A DNA stretch of 64,000 bases. It comes from Ructibacterium sp965146665. Lineage in GTDB: Bacteria; Bacillota; Clostridia; Monoglobales; Monoglobaceae. Each line of letters opens with the position of its first letter. Position 1 is the stretch's first letter. The stretch spans positions 1 through 64,000 of the forward strand of contig CBCTHE010000005.1 of NCBI GenBank assembly GCA_965146665.1, in the 5' to 3' direction. The notes under the pieces were generated by a model, which saw only the letters and a list, made by a program, of their open reading frames with translations, was not told the DNA's origin and did no database searches. Both the position numbers and the translations under genes were made by a program. Shown here piece after piece: positions 33,901-42,129 of this stretch.

Positions 33901-34052
33901 TCTTTCCGTTCTTTCCGCAGTTCTTTCCAAAAATGCGGATTTTAGCGCATTTTACGACTCATTCGAACTTGCCCGTGACAACAGGTTTTTTCAAAGTTTA
34001 GGCGTGAGAAATCCAGTATTTATGCGGCTTTGCGCCGAGGACAAAACTGACA
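33901..34052 (+). repeat. Right arm-type sites of element A
   Basis: TTCTTTCC at 33909-33916 and 33921-33928, with TCTTTCC at 33901, match the left-end cluster at 10543-10563. The 20-mer GAAATCCAGTATTTATGCGG (34008-34027) repeats 10489-10508, and GACAAAACTGACA (34040-34052) is the inverse of 10471-10483. Confidence 0.6.
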
Positions 34053-34096
34053 GAAGCTGATACAAAGCTAACTGGTCTTAACACGCACTTCATAAA

Positions 34097-34105
34097 ACTC
34101 GAAAT
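34097..34105 (+). repeat. Junction core between elements A and B
   Basis: ACTCGAAAT, identical to the cores at 10450 and 46932. The sequence to its left is the right end of A, to its right the left end of B. It is not in a tRNA context, as expected where one element inserted into the end of the other. Confidence 0.85.
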
Positions 34106-34191
34106 AGTTGGTATCCACGAGAAGTCAAATTCGTCGAAACGCTTGATGTGACTGTGTTTGTGGGTTTGTATGTTTCAAAGCTTTTTGTTCG

Positions 34192-34211
34192 TTCCCTCCA
34201 AATTTCCCTCC
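34192..34211 (+). repeat. Left arm-type sites of element B
   Basis: TTCCCTCC at 34192-34199 and 34204-34211. The same octamer is at 46727-46734 and 46749-46756, with ATCCCTCC at 46738-46745, near the other end. Spacing is 11-12 bp in both clusters. Confidence 0.6.
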
Positions 34212-34259
34212 GAAAAATCAGGAGGAAAATTCAGAGGATAAAATTAAGTAATTTCATAT

Positions 34260-34351
34260 GGAGATGTACCCAAGTGGTTGAAGGGTCTGCACTCGAAATG
34301 CAGTAGGTCGTTAATCGCGGCGCCAGAGTTCGAATCTCTGCATCTCCGCCA
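34260..34351 (+). tRNA. tRNA-Ser(CGA), carried by element B
   Basis: A complete 92-nt type II tRNA. Acceptor GGAGATG pairs with CATCTCC, followed by G and CCA. The anticodon stem CTGCA/TGCAG encloses CTCGAAA, so the anticodon is CGA. The T arm is CAGAG/CTCTG. The variable arm is longer and pairs less neatly than in the element A copy. It differs from both the host gene and the A copy in every stem. Its position, about 155 nt inside the left end and beside the integrase, copies the layout of element A. Confidence 0.93.
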
Positions 34352-34364
34352 ATTTTTGGAAATG

Positions 34365-34399
34365 GCCGTCAGTCTTACTCACTGGTGGCTTTTTCTTTT
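34365..34399 (+). terminator. Terminator of the element B tRNA-Ser
   Basis: GCCGTCAGT and ACTGGTGGC pair (two G-T wobbles) across 7 nt and run into TTTTTCTTTT. It overlaps the last codons of the converging integrase gene. Confidence 0.7.
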
Positions 34400-35571
34400 G
34401 TTAAATTTAATCCATTCAGCATGGCGTTTGCCGATGACAGCTTTGCCGAATAATCCAAATGCGAATACACATTCGCCGTTGTGGCAAAATCGCTGTGACC
34501 GAGCCATTCCTGTATCTCTTTCATCGACACGCCGCCCGCAAGCAGCAGGCTGGCACAGCTATGCCGCAAATCATGGAAACGGATTTTCCTGAGATTGTGT
34601 GATTTTAAAAACTTGGGGAATATTCTCGTGATGTTATCAGGGTCGATCCGTTTTCCGAATTCGTCAACATAGATGTAATCCAAAAACTCCCTCAAGTAAG
34701 CTTTTCCGCAAAGCTCTTTGTAATGCTTGATTTTTTCCTTCTTTTCAAGCAGAACTTCCCGAAACGCGGGAACTAACGGAAGCGTTCTCATACTTGATTT
34801 TGTCTTTGCCCTGTCCTTTGCGACGGTCACTTTCTTGCCGTCCACCGTCGCGCTGGTAACGGTATGCTTGATCGTGAACGTGTTGTTTTGGAAATCGATT
34901 GCATCCCATTTCAGACCCACAATTTCACTGCGGCGCAATCCATAAAATGCGCCGAACATCACCGCAAGCTCCAGCCAATGCCCTCTGGCCGCTAAAAACA
35001 GCGCATTCACCTCGTCGCTGCTGTAAAAGCTGCCGTGAAACACTTCCTTTTTTGGCCTTTCCACTTGGTCGGCGGGGTTGGACACGATCATTCCCATTTT
35101 TACAGCGTGCTTTAACGCCTTATGAATGTTCGCGTGATAGTGAATAATCGTTGTGTTTTTCACTCTGCTTGCCTGTTCGCTGTAAAAGTCCTGTATATCC
35201 TTTGCTTTCAAATCCTTCAGCTTGATTTTGCGCTGTTTGAAATACGGAACGATTACTTTTTCGACGGAATACTGATAAGATGAATATGTAATCACCTCAA
35301 CATTCGGTTTCGTCATTTTCAGCCAGTCAAGCATAAAATCTGAAAATAAAATCCGATTTACGTCTTTTCGCTCTGCATTTTCGCGCAGTACTTTTTCCAG
35401 ATCACGCCTTGCCTCAGAAAGCATCGCCTCAGCTTTCTTCTTGTTGCCCTTCACAGGAAGTCCTGTCGTTTTTGACGGCGTTTTGCGGCTGCCGTCCGCA
35501 TCGGTGTAATTCAACACCATGTGCCATATTCCATTTTTGTCCCGCAGATGACCTGTTACATTAAAATTCAT
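34375..35571 (-). CDS. Tyrosine recombinase/integrase of element B
   Basis: A 398-residue integrase related to that of element A throughout. The catalytic residues are present: Arg in YGLRRSEIVGL, H-x-x-R in FHDLRHSCASLLL, and H and Tyr in LGHSDFATTANVYSHL. The N-terminal arm-binding part (GHLRDKNGIWHMVLNY) differs from that of A, matching the different arm repeats. ATG follows AAAGGAG. It should act on the same ACTCGAAAT core. Confidence 0.93.
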   Translation of the reverse strand: MNFNVTGHLRDKNGIWHMVLNYTDADGSRKTPSKTTGLPVKGNKKKAEAMLSEARRDLEKVLRENAERKDVNRILFSDFMLDWLKMTKPNVEVITYSSYQYSVEKVIVPYFKQRKIKLKDLKAKDIQDFYSEQASRVKNTTIIHYHANIHKALKHAVKMGMIVSNPADQVERPKKEVFHGSFYSSDEVNALFLAARGHWLELAVMFGAFYGLRRSEIVGLKWDAIDFQNNTFTIKHTVTSATVDGKKVTVAKDRAKTKSSMRTLPLVPAFREVLLEKKEKIKHYKELCGKAYLREFLDYIYVDEFGKRIDPDNITRIFPKFLKSHNLRKIRFHDLRHSCASLLLAGGVSMKEIQEWLGHSDFATTANVYSHLDYSAKLSSANAMLNGLNLTKEKATSE

Positions 35572-35698
35572 TGAAACTCCTTTCCTTGGCGCAAATTATC
35601 TGCCACTGATATGATGATATTATACCACAGGTGGTCACAAAGTGCCAGACATCTCCGGCACTTTAATTGTTACGTTTGCGCTGCAATAATATTTATTA

Positions 35699-35896
35699 TT
35701 AAGATGCCATCAGATAATCTATGACGTATATCTTTGGTATCCTGTATTCTCGTCCTGTTTTGATATGCTTAATTTGGTTTTCTTTCAGTAATTTATAGGC
35801 TGTCTTTTTACTTATCTTCAATAATTTCATCAATTCGTCTGCATTTAAAATATCAGGGTAATCTCTCAGCATGGTTTTGTAGTATTGTTTTGTCAC
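35699..35896 (-). CDS. Excisionase-like helix-turn-helix protein (element B)
   Basis: A 65-residue protein: DYPDILNADELMKLLKIS, then KTAYKLLKENQIKHIKTG, the MerR/excisionase block also seen at 15559-15792 in element A. The start is a GTG with GGAGGTGATTGA just upstream. It probably guides the integrase to excision. Confidence 0.75.
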   Translation of the reverse strand: MTKQYYKTMLRDYPDILNADELMKLLKISKKTAYKLLKENQIKHIKTGREYRIPKIYVIDYLMAS

Positions 35897-36449
35897 TCAA
35901 TCACCTCCAAATCAGGTTTTCCGCACCCTATTGGTTCTTGCTAAACATCAAATGCAAATTGCCGGTTACGCAATTATCATAGAATCCGCCCCACATTCTT
36001 TCTCAAACATGGGTGGCATTCTCCCGGTCGCTTTGCCGGGCTGCCCCCATTGCCTGCGACGGTTTTGGGATTTATCCCTCTCACGCTCGGACTGTGGCTG
36101 GGCAGATGTATCATTATTGAGTTCACAGGGTTCGTCGCAATCCACTCCACCACGGAGTTTCGGGAAGTTTCAAGTATTCATCGCAAGCGTACTTAAACTT
36201 GTCGCTTTGGCTCATCGCCGCCTGTGAACATTGTACATTTTATGTCGTATTCAGTTTTCAAGGTGAACGGATCATGCGGTTTAATATCATAATTTATTCA
36301 AGACAGAAAAAAACCCCCTCACTATATAAAGGGTTAAAAAGTGGGAGGTTGGCAACTTAAATTTTTAGTTTTTTTGAAAAATCAGCATATTGCACAATTT
36401 CAAGCGGCATGAATTATATAATATGACGGTATTTTGCGCATACTTTCAT
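35897..36449. other. Long intergenic region upstream of excisionase B
   Basis: No gene is firmly supported. A 30-codon leftward frame at 36215-36123 (MSQSDKFKYACDEYL, then LPETPWW) reads like the start of a real protein and may be a gene remnant. GCCCGGCAAAGCGACCGGG forms a hairpin near 36024-36042. From 36300 to 36449 it is AT-rich with A and T runs, suggesting termination of the DUF3006 operon. Confidence 0.4.
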
Positions 36450-36644
36450 TCAATCCATAAAAAGCCCATCCATGCGCTTTTTGATATTGTTCTTCCTATC
36501 ATCTGTCGCAATCTCGTCCCGTTGAATAATTATAATATCGTCCTCCCGCACATCTTCCGGCAACACTACTTTCGGCATATTCACAAAGCTCCCGTCATCA
36601 AGCTCTACAACGGCAAATTCACCCTCAAATCGATCAATAATCAT
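36450..36644 (-). CDS. DUF3006 protein
   Basis: A 64-residue protein matching DUF3006: MIIDRFEGEFAVVELDDG, then MPKVVLPEDVREDDII. It is a small barrel of unknown role, commonly found next to ComEC-like metallo-hydrolases, as here. Its ATG overlaps the end of the membrane gene by 4 nt. It is last in the operon. Confidence 0.75.
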   Translation of the reverse strand: MIIDRFEGEFAVVELDDGSFVNMPKVVLPEDVREDDIIIIQRDEIATDDRKNNIKKRMDGLFMD

Positions 36645-37027
36645 ATCTCCCCACCGCTTTCCTGAATTTTTACAATCTGTTTCGTAATCGGCAGATACGT
36701 GATTTTATATGTTTTTTCCCCGCAGATATCTTTTGGATTGCACACAAAAGCAAGATTTCCGTAAAGCACAGTATCTGTGGTTTCCTCTGATGTGACAGAA
36801 AAAACGCTGAGACTGGTTAGTGACGAAACAGACTTAATTTGTCCCTCTATGGTATTTCCGCCCTTAATGGCGTTTGGCAAATCCACAACGTGCCACATTA
36901 ACACGATTCCCATCATAACCGACATGATAACGGCCAACGAAGTTATATCTTCATACTTTTTCTTTATTAGATAAAACAAAACTCCTAATATCGCCATCAG
37001 GATAACGAGTGTGATCCAGTAACTCAT
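36641..37027 (-). CDS. Small membrane protein of the metallo-hydrolase operon
   Basis: A 128-residue protein with two membrane helices at the start (WITLVILMAILGVLFYLI and LAVIMSVMMGIVLMW), then about 75 residues with strand-rich character (TVLYGNLAFVCNPKDICG). The soluble part probably faces outwards. No family is recognised. It is cotranscribed with DUF3006 and the lipoprotein. Confidence 0.6.
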   Translation of the reverse strand: MSYWITLVILMAILGVLFYLIKKKYEDITSLAVIMSVMMGIVLMWHVVDLPNAIKGGNTIEGQIKSVSSLTSLSVFSVTSEETTDTVLYGNLAFVCNPKDICGEKTYKITYLPITKQIVKIQESGGEI

Positions 37028-37042
37028 TGATTTGTCCTCCCT

Positions 37043-37519
37043 TTACACCAATAATGGTTTGTATATCTGTACCGAAATCTCATCATCAAATAGTTTGAAT
37101 ATCAACAGTGAACCCGGTTTTATTTTTAGATACTGTTCAAAATTATCATCAAATATCAATTCGCCACTGTCAGTAATTTTCCTGATATACGCTTGTTTAC
37201 AGCCACAGAGTTTATATTCGTCCGCACTCAAACGATAAGCATACGGTTCAATGGTGAAAGTGCTGTCGCTAAAAATCTGACATACCAAATCCATACCCGG
37301 TGCAATTTTAAAGAATTTCAAACATTCACGGGGCAGCCAAACCGTATTGCCGCCTGTATATTCAACGAAAAATTGTTCAATATGGTGTTTGTCGAAGCCA
37401 TCTAACGCCTCAATTTCCGTATAAATCTCGCTCATGGCCTTGTAGTCCTTTTCAAATTGCGCCTGTTCCAGTTCGTCAATATACTCCGTCCGCAATCTTT
37501 TCTTAAATTGTACGTTCAT
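37043..37519 (-). CDS. Unknown 158-residue protein
   Basis: A helical N-terminal 55 residues (RLRTEYIDELEQAQFEKDY) are followed by a strand-rich region with GGNTVWLPRECLKFFKIAPG and a second related-looking part, FEQYLKIKPGSLLIFKLFDD. This resembles short barrel DNA-binding folds, but I cannot name a family. I start at ATG 37519; the longer frame overlaps the upstream gene without support. It sits between the lipoprotein and membrane genes. Confidence 0.55.
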   Translation of the reverse strand: MNVQFKKRLRTEYIDELEQAQFEKDYKAMSEIYTEIEALDGFDKHHIEQFFVEYTGGNTVWLPRECLKFFKIAPGMDLVCQIFSDSTFTIEPYAYRLSADEYKLCGCKQAYIRKITDSGELIFDDNFEQYLKIKPGSLLIFKLFDDEISVQIYKPLLV

Positions 37520-37529
37520 AAGATACCCC

Positions 37530-38708
37530 TCAATTCTGCGGAGGGTTGCAGCGTTTGCACGCCCTAAGCCCCATACTCTTTGCCTCCGCAACAGTGGTTT
37601 CAATTTTGCTTTTTGATAATGACGAACAGCCGCCCGTATGCCAGCATTCACCTGTTTTTGTCCGATAGACAACAGAACTTTGGTTTTGAGTCGGTTGCTC
37701 CGTCTCCTGTATGCGCTCTTTTGGAGCAACATGCGGCGGGGCATTTCCTTTGATTGCGGACGCTTTTTTATCAACCGTAATCTTTTTATTTGCGTCAGCC
37801 GAAACGATAACTGTACCAATCTCGTCCGTTCTATAGGTGGTTACGCCGTTCTGATTGAGCGTTGCCAGCGTCTCGCTGTGCGGATGGCCGTAGCTGTTGC
37901 CCTCGCCGCAGGAAATGATTGCATGGGCGGGAGATACTTTTTGGATAAATCTTGCCGATGATGACGAATGAGAACCGTGATGTCCGACCTTCAGCACATC
38001 GGCGTCTATATCCGCATTCAAAAGCTTTGCTTCAATCTCCTGTTCTGCATCGCCCATAAACAAAAACAGCGTTTCGCCGTATTTCAGTTTCACCACGGCA
38101 GAGCAGTTGTTGAAGTTGGAATCGCTTTCCGAAAACGGTGCAAGGATTGAAATTTGTAACGGATCGCCTTGAACAATGTTCACTCCGGCTTTGGCGGTGT
38201 GAAGTCTGATACTCTTTTGCTCAATGGTATCAATTAGATTTTCAAAGGTTTTCGATGTGTGCGGCTGCCGTGGCATATACATATCGCCGATTGTAAAGCT
38301 GTTTAAAACCTCTGCCATACCGCCGATATGGTCGGCGTGTGGATGGGTAGCGACTACATAATCAAGTTTGCTGTATTGCAGATTGCGGATATATGAGACG
38401 ATATCGCCGCCGTCTCCGGGATTCCCGGCGTCAATCAGCATGGTTTGCCCGTTGCCAAGTTCGATAAAAATGCTGTCGGCCTGGCCTACGTCAAGATAAT
38501 GGACACGGATGTCCTTCGTGTTAGGTTGCACAATGTTTTCGGATGGTTGTGCCGTTTGCACCGATGTTTGTGTTGATTCCGGGGCGGGCGTTTGCTCCGG
38601 CGCGGATGTTGCTGACTGCTCCGGCGCAGACGTTGGCGCAGATGAATCGCATCCCGGCATAAATACGAGCATAAATGCCAATAATAAAAGCGTCAGGCTT
38701 TTTTTCAT
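37530..38708 (-). CDS. ComEC-like metallo-beta-lactamase lipoprotein
   Basis: A 392-residue secreted protein. A lipoprotein signal (LLLLAFMLVFMPGCDSS) is followed by a Thr/Pro/Glu-rich spacer of about 45 residues. The MBL domain follows: VHYLDVGQADSIFIEL, the metal motif THPHADHIGG, then LFMGDAEQE and VGHHGSHSSSS, as in the nuclease-like domain of ComEC. The last 45 residues form a Cys motif (TGECWHTGGCSSL then ACKRCNPP). It is probably anchored outside the cell and may degrade extracellular nucleic acid or nucleotides. ATG follows GGGG; a TTG start two codons earlier is possible. Confidence 0.8.
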   Translation of the reverse strand: MKKSLTLLLLAFMLVFMPGCDSSAPTSAPEQSATSAPEQTPAPESTQTSVQTAQPSENIVQPNTKDIRVHYLDVGQADSIFIELGNGQTMLIDAGNPGDGGDIVSYIRNLQYSKLDYVVATHPHADHIGGMAEVLNSFTIGDMYMPRQPHTSKTFENLIDTIEQKSIRLHTAKAGVNIVQGDPLQISILAPFSESDSNFNNCSAVVKLKYGETLFLFMGDAEQEIEAKLLNADIDADVLKVGHHGSHSSSSARFIQKVSPAHAIISCGEGNSYGHPHSETLATLNQNGVTTYRTDEIGTVIVSADANKKITVDKKASAIKGNAPPHVAPKERIQETEQPTQNQSSVVYRTKTGECWHTGGCSSLSKSKIETTVAEAKSMGLRACKRCNPPQN

Positions 38709-38787
38709 TTCCAATCCCCATTTCCGTTGAATTAACCGTCAAATAATCACGCTAACGCCTGAAAACACGGCATTTTTAGGTAAAAAT

Positions 38788-38817
38788 AAAAAAAGCCTTA
38801 AAGTAATCAACTTTAAG
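38788..38817 (-). terminator. Terminator of integrase C
   Basis: On the minus strand CTTAAAG and CTTTAAG pair across 7 nt, then GC and seven T follow. It is 50 nt beyond the integrase stop. Confidence 0.8.
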
Positions 38818-38868
38818 ACGAACAGATGAAAATGCTTGAAATCACTACATATTTACTTGTCTGACGGA

Positions 38869-39972
38869 CTATTTTGACGGACTATCAAAGATTTTACCCA
38901 GCCGTTCCATCTCTTTTTTCTTGTGTTCCGTAAGGGAATGGGCATACAAATTCAGCGTGGTAGTCGCTGACGCATGGCCTAAAATTTCGCTCAAGGTTTT
39001 GATGTCAAAACCAAGTTCCAGCGCCCTCGTGGAAAAGGTATGCCGCAATGCGTGGAAGTTGATATCGTCAATGCCGGAGAGGGCAAGCAGCTTTTTGAAC
39101 CGCCTGCTGTAGGTGCGCGGTTCAATATATTTTCCATTTCTGTTGATTACGAATCCGTCCAGCTTTTTGAGCGCACTCAATTTCTTTACAAGGAATTTCG
39201 GGATAGGTATTTCACGGGCGGAGGACAGGCTTTTCGGTGTGGAAAAGTCCACCTTTGTTTTGCCTTTTTCACCTTTGCAGCTTACTCTGTGGATCGTCTG
39301 AGAAATGGTGATAATTCCTTTGTTCAAATTCACATTTTCCCACTTCAATCCGCATAATTCACCGATTCGGATACCTGTGTAAAGACAAATCAACACACCA
39401 ATGTCGTTTGGTTTGTTTGATGTACAAACCGTCTGTTCAAGCCGTTTCTGCTCTTGCGGAGATAAGACCTTTACCTGATTTCCTTTGGTTTTGGGTAGTT
39501 TGATATTGCTGTAAATATCCGCAAGCAGATTTTTCTCATTTGCCGCTTTCAGCGCCAATTTTAACGCGGAAAAAATAAGCTTTGTAGTTTTGGGCGATAA
39601 TTCAACCGCCTTTTTGTCTACAAAGCCTTGCAATATATCCCGGTTCAGCGCTTTTAATTTTATATCGCCAATAGCTGGATTGATATGGTTTTTCGCATAA
39701 GAGGAATAAATCATTTTGGTGGTATCCTTGAGTTGTCCCTGTGCGGCCAGCCATGTTTCAAACCACTGTGAAACGGTGATATTTGACGATGTAACGCTGT
39801 TATTATTTTTGCATTTTACTTTACATTCATTCAGCTTTTCCTTGACTTCACTGTAGGTTTTGCCGTACACATACCCATTCTTTGCTTTTCCGTCTATGGA
39901 ATATGCTTTTATATATCGGCCTTCGTACCGGCCGTCCTTGCGTTTATAGATGTTTTCACCTCGTCTTGCCAT
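38869..39972 (-). CDS. Second tyrosine integrase inside element B
   Basis: A 367-residue integrase from another branch than those of A and B. The N-terminus is ENIYKRKDGRYEGRYIK (arm-binding), and the catalytic part has Arg in YTGIRIGELCGLKW, H-x-x-R in FHALRHTFSTRA, and H and Tyr in LGHASATTTLNLYAHS. ATG follows AAAGGACG. It may be left from a third element nested in B, or a stand-alone integrase. I saw no tRNA or direct repeat at its sides. Confidence 0.9.
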   Translation of the reverse strand: MARRGENIYKRKDGRYEGRYIKAYSIDGKAKNGYVYGKTYSEVKEKLNECKVKCKNNNSVTSSNITVSQWFETWLAAQGQLKDTTKMIYSSYAKNHINPAIGDIKLKALNRDILQGFVDKKAVELSPKTTKLIFSALKLALKAANEKNLLADIYSNIKLPKTKGNQVKVLSPQEQKRLEQTVCTSNKPNDIGVLICLYTGIRIGELCGLKWENVNLNKGIITISQTIHRVSCKGEKGKTKVDFSTPKSLSSAREIPIPKFLVKKLSALKKLDGFVINRNGKYIEPRTYSRRFKKLLALSGIDDINFHALRHTFSTRALELGFDIKTLSEILGHASATTTLNLYAHSLTEHKKKEMERLGKIFDSPSK

Positions 39973-40177
39973 GGTATCACGTCCTTTCTCTGACTGGAAT
40001 TTTGACGGTGAAATTCAAGAAAATTACATCAATTTGTCCGTTAAGATTGACTATTTTGTACTAATATGCTATAATTATTAAAGTGTAAATTACAGTAGTA
40101 ATATGGCTTAAACCCTTGCCGTCACTGTGTTTCACGACTTTTTACAAAACCGTCTTTCATTTGATTATTTTGAGAAC

Positions 40178-40236
40178 AAAAAAAGAACCCGGACGCAAGC
40201 AGAAATCGCTTGTATCCGGGTCTTCGTTTTTTTATG
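40178..40236. terminator. Bidirectional terminator
   Basis: AGAACCCGGA and TCCGGGTCT with inner GCAAGC/GCTTG pair, flanked by A run on the left and T run on the right. It is suited to end the MobC-like transcript leftwards and any rightward one. Confidence 0.8.
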
Positions 40237-40255
40237 GTTTATAGATGTAGGATTT

Positions 40256-40564
40256 TTATTTGCGTCTTACTTTTTCGGTTAATATATATAGTGGTTGCCA
40301 TAGACTTTTCATCGCCTCGGTCAATTCTGATAATTGAACACAGGTGATTCTTCCCTGATGGGATAAAAGCGTAAGCTGATTTATATTTGTGCCAATTTTT
40401 CTTAGTTCGTGACATAATGGCTTTAAATCTTCCACAATGATAATTTTATGTTTTTTTGCGCAGCTTACCATATAATCGGTAATATTCATCTCGATCTTTT
40501 CGGCGTTGCTTTTTATAACCTCAAAAGCCGCATCGCTGATCCTTAAATTATGTTGTTTTTTGAT
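40256..40564 (-). CDS. MobC-like protein with non-standard start
   Basis: The frame encodes about 102 residues: KKQHNLRISDAAFEVIKSN, then the family block LCHELRKIGTNINQLTLLSH near the middle. This resembles small relaxosome RHH/MobC proteins. GGAGG lies exactly 7 nt before an ATC codon at 40564, where ATG would be expected; the next ATG (40489) has no ribosome site and would cut off the RHH part. So the start codon is either ATC or mutated. No relaxase follows; integrase C does. Confidence 0.55.
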   Translation of the reverse strand: MKKQHNLRISDAAFEVIKSNAEKIEMNITDYMVSCAKKHKIIIVEDLKPLCHELRKIGTNINQLTLLSHQGRITCVQLSELTEAMKSLWQPLYILTEKVRRK

Positions 40565-40753
40565 ACGATCACCTCCGTAAAAAATAAAAGGCGGACAGCA
40601 ATCGCCGTCCGCTTGGGTGTACTTTTAGTTAAGAAAGTTTGTACGAGAAACTTATTAGCCGCTTTAATAAAAATTAATGTTTGCTCATTATAAACATAAT
40701 GGAGATCTTGTCTTAATTAATAAAACATAAACAGCTTTTAGGCTATTTGTCAT

Positions 40754-42103
40754 TTAATCCTTTAATATTTTCTCAAAGAAATTAACAATATTCTTTCTTT
40801 TATATTTTGCTTCTACTTCCGCAGTGATAAAAATTGTAAGTCTGTCCAATGATCTGGTCAAAGCTACATAAAGCCTACTCTTCGTTGTTGTATCTTCCAT
40901 CTTTTCACCGAACATGTATGCTGCTAAATCTGTTGTCAAGATAAACAAACAATTTTCACCTTCTTGTCCCTTAATACTATCTATTGAGTTAAGCCGGATT
41001 TTTTCATTATCCAGTGCACAGGAGTTATCTGAAAGCATATTAATAATTACCCCGTATGCCTTTTTGCTCAGTTCTTCGTGCCCAAATACTTCATTCATGG
41101 CTTTTATCTTATCATCAGTTTGAGAATATTTTCCCAATAGAAGTTCTGCGTAATAGTACGATGCTCTGAGCACAGTTAGTTCCGGTTTATCTGGATGAAG
41201 CCTACGCATTTCGCCCTCAATTTCTTCCGATAATGCAAATAGGATATTATTCGTAGTTTCAATTTTGTGTGTATCGAACTTCCCTTGTTTTTGAGAAATA
41301 TAACATAGTTTGAAATCCTCTTCGTTTATCAGTTCGCTACATGGCTTGTCGTTTTCAAAACATATTGAAATAAGCCCACCTTCCTTATCAGAATGTTGCT
41401 GCTCTTGATTGTTAACGATTAAATTTGAAAGCACTAAATGTTTTTGAGGGCATCGATGACATATACCTATGTAAGTAACACTGTCCTTGTATTTTTCAAT
41501 GAGAATTTTTAAACATTTATGTCCTTTTAAGTCTTGCTTAGGATCCCCCATCAAAATGAGAGAAATACCCATTTCATAGAGAGACTCAATAATTAATTGA
41601 ATATCCGAATCGATATCCTGAGCTTCGTCTATACAAATTCCACCACAGTATTCTTTAAATGCATTTTTTATTATCTCTCGTTTTTCCTTTACGGCTTTTC
41701 TGTCATCCGATTTCTTTACTGCGACCCACTTTGCTCTCTCTGGAATTACTGTTTGATGTAAAATATTTCTTTCTTCTAACCGTTTAATCTTTGCGTTTTT
41801 ATATCCTGGATTCTGTGGCAATGGTGCTATAGATATCCGCTCATACTGTTTTCCAAACAACAAAAAATAATATGGTTTGATGTATTCCCTGTACAAAAAG
41901 GAATGGATTGTGCTTACTATAATGTTGTTCGGAATAATTCCATAATAATCTCGTAATTTCTGTTCAATACATGACACTGCATTATTAGTAAAGGTGATGC
42001 AGAAAATATTCTTATTTTTATCCGTTTCCTCACGAAGTTTTACTATTTTATCTGCCATTGCAGTGGTTTTTCCTGCACCAGCACCAGCTATACCAATCTG
42101 CAT
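40754..42103 (-). CDS. gajB: Gabija protein GajB (UvrD-like helicase)
   Basis: A 449-residue SF1 helicase. Walker A GAGAGKTTA is at residues 7-15, motif Ia CITFTNNAV follows, Walker B is CIDEAQDID, and motif VI is YVALTRSLDRL. It is shorter than UvrD, as Gabija GajB proteins are. In Gabija it works with GajA, and nucleotide sensing by the complex triggers attack on phage DNA. I start at ATG 42103 behind GAGGTGG; a TTG eight codons earlier is possible. It follows gajA by about 26 nt. Confidence 0.83.
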   Translation of the reverse strand: MQIGIAGAGAGKTTAMADKIVKLREETDKNKNIFCITFTNNAVSCIEQKLRDYYGIIPNNIIVSTIHSFLYREYIKPYYFLLFGKQYERISIAPLPQNPGYKNAKIKRLEERNILHQTVIPERAKWVAVKKSDDRKAVKEKREIIKNAFKEYCGGICIDEAQDIDSDIQLIIESLYEMGISLILMGDPKQDLKGHKCLKILIEKYKDSVTYIGICHRCPQKHLVLSNLIVNNQEQQHSDKEGGLISICFENDKPCSELINEEDFKLCYISQKQGKFDTHKIETTNNILFALSEEIEGEMRRLHPDKPELTVLRASYYYAELLLGKYSQTDDKIKAMNEVFGHEELSKKAYGVIINMLSDNSCALDNEKIRLNSIDSIKGQEGENCLFILTTDLAAYMFGEKMEDTTTKSRLYVALTRSLDRLTIFITAEVEAKYKRKNIVNFFEKILKD

Positions 42104-42129
42104 ATTCACACCACCTCTATCATTCAAAT

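Larger units (their letters stand above)
10450..34105. mobile_element. Integrative element A, tRNA-Ser(CGA)-carrying, defence island
   Basis: A 23.7-kb element bounded by the 9-bp core. Left to right: arm-type repeats, its own tRNA-Ser(CGA), tyrosine integrase, frameshifted parB, mobC, an oriT-like region, an RHH protein, an RepA-like ATPase, a Cys-rich-VLP gene, an excisionase-like gene, then plus-strand cargo (DUF6076, HTH-DUF3990, Fic proteins, nucleases, type I R-M), then TnpV, DUF6809 and an HTH protein. Base composition is AT-richer than the flanks. No relaxase or coupling protein is visible, so any transfer would need a helper. The same plan and junction rules occur in element B. Confidence 0.85.
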
